A stretch of DNA of 6,464 nt, from NCBI GenBank assembly GCA_012267605.1, contig JAAXGF010000244.1, forward strand, positions 1-6,464, read 5' to 3'. Source of the stretch: Alphaproteobacteria bacterium. GTDB lineage: Bacteria; Pseudomonadota; Alphaproteobacteria; JAAXGF01. Under the pieces are notes generated by a model. It did no database searches. It was not told the origin of the DNA and saw nothing but the letters and a program-made list of their open reading frames with translations. The translations under genes and the position numbers were made by a program. Of the stretch, positions 1-5,999 are shown piece by piece; positions within the stretch are counted from its first letter, which is position 1; each line of letters opens with the position of its first letter.

Positions 1-1753
1 GAGGCACCTGGGCAGTTACGATTCTTTGGGAAATAACATTGTGTCAGGACAGCCGGCTGTTGGCGAGGCTGCCAATGCACTTCGTCACGGGAAAGTGTTG
101 GCGCTCAAGGGATTGGGTGGATTTCAGCTATTTGTTGATGCGAGATTCTCCGAGCCCGTTGCGCGACTACGAGTGCGCAAGCATCGTCCGGACAAGCCTT
201 TCGCCGTCATGCTTCCATCGCTGAGCGCTGTCGAGTCTCTTTGCCACATCATGGAACTTGAACGCGAAATTCTTACTTCACCGCAGGCGCCAATCGTCTT
301 GTTGCCGAGGCGACGCTCGGCGCGAGACGGAGAACACTCGATCGCCGATCCGGTCGCACCCAACAATCCGTATCTCGATGTCATGCTTCCCTACACACCA
401 CTCCATCACATCTTGATGCGGGAGATTGACTTCCCCTCCGTGGCGACCAGCGGAAATATATCGGAAGAGCCTATGTTGACCGACGAGGCTGACGCACTAA
501 AGCGCCTAAAGGGGATCGCGGATCTATTTCTTGTCCATGACCGGCCCATCGCTTGTGCAGTGGACGATTCGGTCGTCCGCGTCATGGCCAGGCGCGAAAT
601 CGTGCTGCGTCGCGCGCGTGGGTTCGCTCCCCTGCCAATTTCCCTAGGACACCAATCGCCGCCTATCCTAGCCCTTGGTGGCCATCTTAAATCTGTTGCC
701 GCCGCGACCGTTGGCACTCAGGCAGTGGTGGGCGCCCATGTGGGGGACCTAGAATCCACAGCGGCAAGAAAGGCGTTTAATCGTTCGGTCGATGGCTTGC
801 TCAATCTTTACGAGGCGCAGCCCGTCGCCGTTGCTCACGATTGCCATCCGGACTACCACACCACAAGAATCGCCCATGAATGGGAAACGAGAACGGTGCC
901 GATACAGCACCACCTGGCCCATATCGGGTCTTGTATGGCAGAAAATGGTCTTGACGGTCCGGTTCTCGGAGTCGCATGGGACGGTTCAGGTTACGGAGAG
1001 GATGGAACAATTTGGGGGGGTGAGTTCATCCAAGTCGACGGAGATTCGGCTCGGCGCGTCGCTTATTTGCGGCCTTTCCCACTTCCAGGTGGAGATAAGG
1101 CAGTGACCGAACCACGACGAACTGCGATCGGGGTGCTTTTCGATTTGCTGGGCGCAACAGCGCTGTCAAATCTGAAATTGGAGCCTATTCGGAGTTTTTC
1201 GGAGTTCGACTGCGAGATTATAGTTCGGATGCTGACGCGAAGGATCAATTGTCCCCGAACATCAAGCGTCGGCCGGCTGTTCGACGCGGTTGCATCCGTA
1301 ACTGGATTGGTCCAACGTGCTACCTTCGAGGGACAGGCTGGAATGGCCCTGGAATTCGCACTTGGAGACAATCCTCCGGGAGTTTGTCATGGAATTCCAT
1401 TGGCGAGAGACGCGCACAACGAGTCGGGTAGGCTCATCCTGGACTGGCGACCGATGATCCGCAAGTTGTTGGCTGAAATTGAACGAGGTTCTCCAGTATC
1501 GTTGGCTGCGGCCGTATTTCACAATTCACTGGTCGAATCGATTGTGGATGTCGCGCAACGAATTGGTGAAAATTGCGTGGTTTTGACCGGCGGTTGTTTT
1601 CAAAATCGGTATTTGACCGAGCTCACGATTAATCGGCTTCGGCAAGAGGGTTTCGATCCGCACTGGCACCGGAATATCCCCCCCAATGATGGCGGCCTCG
1701 CGCTGGGTCAGGCATTTTGGACTGCACGGATGGCCGAAAGGAATCTGCTCTAA
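1..1753 (+). CDS. hypF: Carbamoyltransferase HypF, C-terminal three quarters (5' end outside window)
   Basis: HypF uses carbamoyl phosphate and ATP to carbamoylate the C-terminal cysteine of HypE, the first step in making the CN ligands of [NiFe] hydrogenase. The frame is open to the left edge (first full codon at base 2), and the residues before the TTG at 26 (RHLGSYDSLG) resemble the linker that follows the CGP motif, so TTG 26 is not the true start. About 180 residues, the acylphosphatase and zinc-finger domains, lie off the window. Visible parts are a YrdC-like domain at about 60-640 (KGLGGFQLFVDA, RKHRPDKPFAVM, ATSGNISEEP) and a Kae1-like domain at about 660-1750. The latter shows HDCHPDYHTTR, the metal-site HHLAH at 908-922, DGSGYGEDGTIWGGEF, GRLFDAVASVTGL, GGCFQNR and PPNDGGLALGQ. 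The stop TAA shares one base with the hypC ATG. No defect is seen in the visible part. Confidence 0.96.
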   Translation, partial: RHLGSYDSLGNNIVSGQPAVGEAANALRHGKVLALKGLGGFQLFVDARFSEPVARLRVRKHRPDKPFAVMLPSLSAVESLCHIMELEREILTSPQAPIVLLPRRRSARDGEHSIADPVAPNNPYLDVMLPYTPLHHILMREIDFPSVATSGNISEEPMLTDEADALKRLKGIADLFLVHDRPIACAVDDSVVRVMARREIVLRRARGFAPLPISLGHQSPPILALGGHLKSVAAATVGTQAVVGAHVGDLESTAARKAFNRSVDGLLNLYEAQPVAVAHDCHPDYHTTRIAHEWETRTVPIQHHLAHIGSCMAENGLDGPVLGVAWDGSGYGEDGTIWGGEFIQVDGDSARRVAYLRPFPLPGGDKAVTEPRRTAIGVLFDLLGATALSNLKLEPIRSFSEFDCEIIVRMLTRRINCPRTSSVGRLFDAVASVTGLVQRATFEGQAGMALEFALGDNPPGVCHGIPLARDAHNESGRLILDWRPMIRKLLAEIERGSPVSLAAAVFHNSLVESIVDVAQRIGENCVVLTGGCFQNRYLTELTINRLRQEGFDPHWHRNIPPNDGGLALGQAFWTARMAERNLL

Positions 1754-1995
1754 TGTGCCTCGCCGTACCGGGCAAGCTCCTCGAAATTCTGGGAGACGAT
1801 CCTTTAACGCGAAATGGCAAGATCGCTTTCGCCGGAATCGTCAAGGAAGCGAGCCTGTCCTTCTTGCCGGAAGCTGAAGTCGGTGATTACGTGCTCGTAC
1901 ACGCCGGATTTGCCATCACGGTGCTGGATGAAGCGGAGGCCAAACGCTCGCTCGAAGAACTTAATCGCGTGAACGCGGTCAAGAAATCACCGTGA
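1753..1995 (+). CDS. hypC: Hydrogenase maturation chaperone HypC (HypC/HupF family)
   Basis: This is an 80-residue small chaperone that binds HypD, carries the Fe(CN)2CO unit and delivers it to the hydrogenase large-subunit precursor in the cytoplasm. The N-terminus MCLAVPGK has the invariant Cys2 that becomes N-terminal after Met removal and contacts iron. [13 protein letters not shown], with the conserved His50, follows in the second half, and the length is typical of the family. The start is fixed by Cys2 and by an AAAGGA ribosome binding site at 1737-1742. The ATG overlaps the hypF stop as TAATG, and the end overlaps the hypD start as GTGA, which indicates one operon with coupled translation. 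The hydrogenase-independent paralogue HybG is an alternative name that cannot be excluded by sequence alone, but the F-C-D-E context favours HypC. Confidence 0.96.
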   Translation: MCLAVPGKLLEILGDDPLTRNGKIAFAGIVKEASLSFLPEAEVGDYVLVHAGFAITVLDEAEAKRSLEELNRVNAVKKSP

Positions 1996-3108
1996 AATAC
2001 GTCGACGAATACCGGGATGCCGCCGTCGTGCGGAAGTACGTGGACCTGATTGCCGGGATCGTCACCCGGCCTTGGACCATAATGCAGGTCTGTGGTGGCC
2101 AAACGCACGCCATCGTCAAATTTGGCATCGATCAACTTCTCCCGCGCTCCGTGACTTTAGCCCATGGACCTGGTTGCCCAGTGTGTGTGACACCCATGTG
2201 TATTATCGACAAGGCGATCGAAATCTCCTCTCGACCTGAGGTCATCTCACGCCTTTCGGAGACATGGCGCGGGTTCCAGGTTGCGAAACAAACTTGCTTG
2301 CCGCGAAGGCAAATGGCGCCGACCTGCGACTCGTGTATTCTCCCCTCGACGCCCTGGACATTGCCCGTACCAATCCCGGTAAGGAGGTCGTCTTTTTCGC
2401 CGTCGGATTCGAGACGACCGCGCCGACAACCGCCATGACAGTCTACAGGGCACGCCAAGAGGGCATCAAAAATTTCTCTTTGCTTGTCTCTCACGTTCTT
2501 GTTCCACCCGCAATTGAAGCCATCCTTTCTTCGCCTGCGAACACGGTTCAGGGATTTCTCGCTGCCGGTCATGTTTGTACGGTAATGGGCTACGAGGCCT
2601 ATATGCCGTTGGCCGAGAAATTCGACGTACCGATCGTGGTTACGGGGTTCGAGCCCGTTGATATCGTGCAGGGTGTCTATTTATGCCTTCGGCAGCTTGA
2701 GGAAGGACGAACCAATATACGCGTTCCGTTCGCCCTCGCGGAAACGAGACTGCACAAAGGATGATCCGTGAAGTGTTTCGAGTCGTGCCTCGTCATTGGC
2801 GGGGAATTGGTGAGATCCCGGAAAGCGGTCTTGGCCTTTCGCCGGCCTTTTCAGAGTTTGACGCCGAGTGTCGTTTCGGACTGGCTGTGTCCCAACCAGA
2901 GTGTTCGGGAGAATGCATCAGCGGAAAAGTCCTCCAAGGTGCCGCGTTGCCGACCGACTGTCCGGCTTTCGCCGGTCGCTGTACGCCAGATACGCCTCTG
3001 GGTGCGCCCATGGTCTCATCCGAAGGCGCCTGCGCTGCCTATTACCGTCACCGTAGGCGGAAAGTTTTTCGCGCACCTTCAGAAAAGACGGCCACAGCGT
3101 TGCTATGA
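1992..3108 (+). pseudogene. hypD: Hydrogenase maturation protein HypD, interrupted by two frame changes
   Basis: HypD is the [4Fe-4S] scaffold on which, with HypC, the Fe(CN)2CO group is assembled. Three successive frames give one collinear protein. Frame A from GTG 1992 has [16 protein letters not shown] (Cys34) and GPGCPVC (Cys62, Cys65), up to SRPEVI. Frame B from about 2246 has [36 protein letters not shown] and TGFEP, up to QLEEGR. Frame C from about 2707 has [47 protein letters not shown] and [12 protein letters not shown]. Restoring one T in ATCTCACG at 2244-2251 would give the expected I-F-T. At the second break about four codons usual between EEGR and NQY are also missing, consistent with a loss of 1 or 13 bases. 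As read, frame A ends at 2438, frame B at 2764 and frame C at 3108. The restored length of about 372-376 residues is normal. The intact GTGA and ATGA junctions and lack of other damage fit either sequencing/assembly indels or very recent inactivation. Confidence 0.9.
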
Positions 3109-4160
3109 CCGAAGTGCGCGAATTCTCACTCAGCTGTCCCCTGCCATTGTCGCGGTATTCGGAGATTGTCCTCGCCCACGGCGGCGGTGGTTCCCTGACT
3201 CACCAACTCATCGAAAAAATGTTTGTGCCGGCGTTTTCCAACCCGTTTCTGGAGGCTCGCCACGATGGTGCCATTGTCGAGCTAGGTGGAGCCAAAATCG
3301 CCTTTACGACCGATTCGTATGTCGTCCGACCGGCGTTCTTTCCGGGCGGTGACATCGGCGCGCTCGCCGTCAACGGCACGGTCAACGACCTCGCCATGTG
3401 TGGTGCGCGGCCACTTTACTTGAGCGCCGGCTTGATAATCGAGGAGGGTTTTCCGATCACCGATCTGTGGCGTGTGGTCTCGTCGATGAAAACCGCCGCG
3501 GACCGAGCCGGCGTCACGTTGGTAACAGGTGATACAAAAGTGGTCGACAGGGGAAGTGGTGACGGAGTTTTCATCAATACAAGCGGTGTCGGGCTCGCCG
3601 AGGATCGCGTTTCCATTTCCCCAACGCGCGTACGCTCGGGTGACGCCATCCTTTTAAGTGGCGATATCGGCCAGCACGGCATCGCGGTCATGTCGGCGCG
3701 GGAAGGGTTAGAATTTGAGAGCGCGATCGCGAGTGACATGGCAGCGGTCAACCGTCCGGCGTTATCTTTGATCCAGGGCGGGATCGATGTCCATTGCCTC
3801 AGAGACCTTACCCGTGGTGGGCTGGCCACGGCGCTCTTCGAGATCGCCGAAGCGGGCGGAGTTTTGATGAACGTTGAGGAAAAGGCAATTCCGGTTTCGG
3901 AAGAGGTGCAAGGTGCATGCGAGATTCTCGGCCTGGATCCTCTTTATGTTGCGAACGAAGGTCGTTTCATCGTCTTCGTGCCGGCCCACGAGGCCACGCG
4001 AGCCCTTGATATCCTTACCAACGACCCGCTTTGCGCGCTTGCGCGCATTATCGGTACCGTGGGCGAGGGAGATTCTGGTTTGGTCACGCTCAAGACGGCG
4101 GTCGGCGCGGAGCGCGTTCTCGACATGTTGAGCGGTGAACAACTCCCGCGAATCTGCTAG
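3105..4160 (+). CDS. hypE: Carbamoyl dehydratase HypE
   Basis: HypE takes the carbamoyl group from HypF onto its C-terminal cysteine, dehydrates it with ATP to a thiocyanate, and passes cyanide to iron on HypC-HypD. The 351-residue protein is of usual length and PurM-like: an N-terminal ATP-binding half has [11 protein letters not shown] (His25), [15 protein letters not shown] and [15 protein letters not shown] (about residues 68-103), then TGDTKVV and a C-terminal AIRS-type domain with [15 protein letters not shown]. It ends in PRIC, the family's essential terminal motif with Cys351 as last residue, so the C-terminus is complete. The ATG overlaps the hypD stop (ATGA), and there is no strong ribosome binding site of its own, so translation probably depends on hypD translation. 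The start is a little earlier than the conserved core (about 20 residues of lead), which is common. Confidence 0.97.
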   Translation: MTEVREFSLSCPLPLSRYSEIVLAHGGGGSLTHQLIEKMFVPAFSNPFLEARHDGAIVELGGAKIAFTTDSYVVRPAFFPGGDIGALAVNGTVNDLAMCGARPLYLSAGLIIEEGFPITDLWRVVSSMKTAADRAGVTLVTGDTKVVDRGSGDGVFINTSGVGLAEDRVSISPTRVRSGDAILLSGDIGQHGIAVMSAREGLEFESAIASDMAAVNRPALSLIQGGIDVHCLRDLTRGGLATALFEIAEAGGVLMNVEEKAIPVSEEVQGACEILGLDPLYVANEGRFIVFVPAHEATRALDILTNDPLCALARIIGTVGEGDSGLVTLKTAVGAERVLDMLSGEQLPRIC

Positions 4161-4269
4161 CAGCGCCCCGACGGTTCCAAAGCTTGGGCAGGGGTTCAAA
4201 CTGTTGGTGTCCACTCGCTGAAAGCGGATTTTGATTGAAGTAGTAAGCGTGCGTCGCAATGGGCTGGTG

Positions 4270-4314
4270 TTGAATGGGTAGTCTGGAGTTCATATTCAAC
4301 GAGCTTTTCGGAGA
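4270..4314 (+). promoter_or_regulatory. Candidate ald promoter and ribosome binding site
   Basis: The 160-base gap between hypE and ald holds a sigma-70-like pair, TTGAAT at 4270-4275 and TATTCA at 4293-4298, 17 bases apart. It matches the consensus at only 4 and 3 of 6 positions, so it is weak. The ribosome binding site is firmer: GGAG at 4310-4313, seven bases before the GTG at 4321. No FNR-type box and no clear terminator was found in this gap, so read-through from the hyp operon is also possible. Confidence 0.35.
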
Positions 4315-4320
4315 CGTTCG

Positions 4321-5430
4321 GTGCGTGTCGGAATTCCGAAAGAGATAAAGGATCACGAATACCGCGTGGGACTGACGCCTGCGAGCGTCGCTGATGTCAT
4401 CGGTGAGGGGCATGAGGTGATTGTGCAAACGCGTGCCGGCGAGAACGCGGGATTCCCAGATGCCGAATATGTCGGTGTCGGCGCACATATAGCCGATAAT
4501 GCCGAAGAAGTATTCGGCCGAGCAGACATGATTGTGAAGATCAAAGAGCCGCAGCCGCAAGAGTGCAAGATGTTGCACAGTGGCCAGATACTCTTCACCT
4601 TTCTTCATCTTGCGCCGGACCCGCGACAAGCGGAAGCGCTGCTTGCAAGCGACGCGATCGCGGTAGCGTACGAAACCGTTACCGACACGACGGGGAAGCT
4701 ACCGATTCTAACGCCAATGAGTGAGATCGCCGGTCGGATGTCGATCCAGATCGCGGCCCATTTTCTTGAGAAGGCACATGGAGGCGAGGGCCTGCTGCTC
4801 GGCGGCGTGCCCGGTGTTAAGGCTGGCAAGGTCGTGATTTTGGGCGCTGGCGTAGCAGGCACAAACGCCCTACAGATAGCGGTGGGATTGGGCGCGAATG
4901 TCACGATGATCAACCGCTCCTTGCCGCCGTTGCGTTCGCTCGACGCGCTGTACCGGGGCCGCGTTCAAACGAGGCTTTCTGCCAAGTCTCAGATTCAGGA
5001 GGAGATCCTCGATGCGGATGTCGTAGTTGGCGCCGTGTTGGTTCCCGGAGGCGCGGCTCCAAGGTTGGTCTCGCGGGACTTGGTGAAGCGGATGAAGCCC
5101 CAGTCGGTGGTGGTCGATATTGCCGTCGATCAGGGCGGCTGTTTTGACACCAGCCGGCCCACGAGCCACTCGGAGCCGATTTACGTCGTTGATGAGGTCA
5201 TCCACTATTGCGTAACGAACATGCCTGGTGCAGTTCCCAAGACATCGACACTGGCGCTCAACAACGCGACTCTCCCCTTCGTCCTCGAGCTCGCGAATAG
5301 AGGTCCCGAGCAAGCCTTCGAAGTTGATCCCCATCTGCGGAACGGACTTGACATTTACCGGGGCGTGGTCGCTCATCCGATCGTCGCAAGGGATCTTGGA
5401 TTACCCTACGAGAAACCGAATTTTGGCTGA
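4321..5430 (+). CDS. ald: Alanine dehydrogenase, possibly NADP(H)-preferring
   Basis: This enzyme interconverts L-alanine with pyruvate and ammonia using a nicotinamide coenzyme in the cytoplasm. The 369-residue length is typical. The GTG start is set by the canonical N-terminus MRVGIPKEIK and by GGAG seven bases upstream. Substrate and catalytic residues are in their expected places: Arg15 in EYRVGLTP, Lys75 in KIKEP, His96 in FTFLHLA, and the Asp of DIAVDQGG near 270. The Rossmann glycine motif is GAGVAG at 175-180. The strand that normally ends in an acidic residue gripping the NAD ribose (VTVLD in typical members) reads VTMIN-R here, so position 198 is Asn and 199 is Arg. Known family mutagenesis shows that losing Asp and gaining Arg at these positions favours NADP(H), so an altered coenzyme choice is inferred. 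The C-terminal NMPGAVPKTSTLALNNATLP block is standard. The enzyme is related to transhydrogenase alpha and lysine-pathway dehydrogenases, but this motif set is specific to alanine dehydrogenase. Confidence 0.95.
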   Translation: MRVGIPKEIKDHEYRVGLTPASVADVIGEGHEVIVQTRAGENAGFPDAEYVGVGAHIADNAEEVFGRADMIVKIKEPQPQECKMLHSGQILFTFLHLAPDPRQAEALLASDAIAVAYETVTDTTGKLPILTPMSEIAGRMSIQIAAHFLEKAHGGEGLLLGGVPGVKAGKVVILGAGVAGTNALQIAVGLGANVTMINRSLPPLRSLDALYRGRVQTRLSAKSQIQEEILDADVVVGAVLVPGGAAPRLVSRDLVKRMKPQSVVVDIAVDQGGCFDTSRPTSHSEPIYVVDEVIHYCVTNMPGAVPKTSTLALNNATLPFVLELANRGPEQAFEVDPHLRNGLDIYRGVVAHPIVARDLGLPYEKPNFG

Positions 5431-5477
5431 CATCGCGATCCGATCAAGGGAATTGGGCGCGAAGAAAGAATCCAGTT

Positions 5478-5507
5478 CCCCGCTGCGCGGTTCCGCACTC
5501 CGCGGGG
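5478..5507. terminator. Possible bidirectional terminator hairpin between convergent genes
   Basis: CCCCGC (5478-5483) pairs with GCGGGG (5502-5507), with an inner TGCG (5484-5487)/CGCA (5494-5497) stem, a six-base loop and a four-base bulge. It lies between the ald stop and the 3' end of the minus-strand lipoprotein gene, where a shared terminator is expected. The plus side lacks a T-run. The minus side has a late T-rich stretch (TTCTTTCTT) that begins about seven bases after the stem, so factor-independent termination is uncertain. Confidence 0.35.
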
Positions 5508-5541
5508 TTGCCCGCCGTGCTTTAAAGCTGTGGCATTCGCT

Positions 5542-5796
5542 CTAGTCGCTCTGCAACTCTTTGCCCACCTCTTGGAGGTCTTTTCCGGCCTCCTCGAGTC
5601 GTTCACCCGTTTCATCGAGCAATTCGCGGCTCTTTTCCTCCGCCTTTTCCAGGATCTCATCGGCATCCTCGCCAATTTCTTGCATCGGACCTTTTTCCGC
5701 TTCGGCTGTGGGTTCATCGCACGCCCCAAGCGCCAAAACCACTAACGGCATCAGGATCATGCGTAAAATGGGTTGAATTGCTCTATCGATAGCCAT
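5542..5796 (-). CDS. Small acidic helical lipoprotein, function unknown
   Basis: This is an 84-residue protein I cannot assign to a named family. It has a short charged N-terminus, a hydrophobic stretch at about 13-25 (MILMPLVVLALGA) and a lipobox LGAC with Cys26 as the lipidated residue, leaving a mature chain of 59 residues. The mature part is dominated by Glu, Asp and Lys with Ile/Leu/Val at roughly heptad spacing (residues 40-82), predicting one long amphipathic helix or coiled coil. The residue after the cysteine is Asp (C-D-E), which in enterobacteria holds a lipoprotein in the inner membrane; whether that rule applies here is unknown. The start is supported by GGGAAGG on the minus strand (5802-5808), five bases before the ATG. 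It is convergent with ald and divergent from the oxidoreductase gene. Small stress-related lipoproteins of the entericidin kind are a loose size analogy only. Confidence 0.75.
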   Translation of the reverse strand: MAIDRAIQPILRMILMPLVVLALGACDEPTAEAEKGPMQEIGEDADEILEKAEEKSRELLDETGERLEEAGKDLQEVGKELQSD

Positions 5797-5934
5797 TGCG
5801 ACCTTCCCATCAGGTAATCAGCTCGCGAGTTTGAAGTCTCACAATCGTTGCACACGGTAATATTATTGATTCAGATCGCCTTGCCCTAGATCAACTGCGC
5901 GCGAACTTGCCCACGAACATCGTCCCTTCGGTTA

Positions 5935-5948
5935 TTGATGCGAATCAA
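5935..5948. promoter_or_regulatory. FNR/FixK/Anr-type operator (TTGAT-GCGA-ATCAA)
   Basis: This is an exact match to the FNR-family consensus TTGAT-N4-ATCAA, extended by one more matching base on each side (A...T), giving 6-base arms around a 4-base spacer. FNR, FixK and Anr regulators bind such sites and usually activate genes under low oxygen. It sits 51 bases before the ATG of the oxidoreductase gamma subunit. The gap from the box to a -10-like AAGAAT at 5972-5977 is 23 bases, close to the 22 of class II FNR-activated promoters. The nearest minus-strand start is about 140 bases away, so the downstream gene is the likely target. Confidence 0.75.
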
Positions 5949-5971
5949 TGCGTGATACGTGGAACAGATGG

Positions 5972-5990
5972 AAGAATGGATTATGGGGAG
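5972..5990 (+). promoter_or_regulatory. Putative -10 element and ribosome binding site of the oxidoreductase operon
   Basis: AAGAAT (5972-5977) matches the sigma-70 -10 consensus at 4 of 6 positions and is correctly placed for a promoter activated from the FNR-type box. It predicts a transcript start near 5984. GGGGAG at 5985-5990 is a strong ribosome binding site nine bases before the ATG at 6000. No good -35 hexamer is needed if the regulator replaces it. Confidence 0.5.
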
Positions 5991-5999
5991 ACGATCCAC

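Noticed and set aside
2240..2262. Programmed ribosomal frameshifting as the explanation for the first hypD break
   Set aside because: I see no slippery heptamer or convincing following stem. A second unrelated break in the same gene, with codons missing, makes indels more likely.
2768..3352. 194-codon plus-strand frame across the hypD-hypE junction
   Set aside because: It is Arg/Pro/Ser-rich without motifs, and the other frame carries the conserved HypD C-terminus and HypE N-terminus.
4187..4197. CCAA-AGC-TTGG inverted repeat after hypE
   Set aside because: Four-base arms with no T-run or known operator pattern; expected by chance.
4216..4232. CGCT-GAA-AGCG hairpin followed by GATTTTGATT as a hypE terminator
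   Set aside because: The stem is only four or five pairs and the T-run is short, too weak to call.
4090..4629. Long minus-strand frame (179 codons) spanning the hypE-ald gap
   Set aside because: It overlaps the well-supported ends of hypE and ald, shows no recognisable motif, and its composition fits a shadow of plus-strand coding.
5519..5528. GCTTTAAAGC palindrome in the convergent gap
   Set aside because: A single 10-base palindrome with no loop, no partner and no matching known site; no function can be supported.
5530..5745. Hydrophobic plus-strand frame (71 codons, GTG start) opposite the lipoprotein gene
   Set aside because: It is the antisense image of Glu-rich helix codons (GAG read as CTC). 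It has no ribosome binding site, whereas the minus-strand frame has a lipobox and GGGAAGG.
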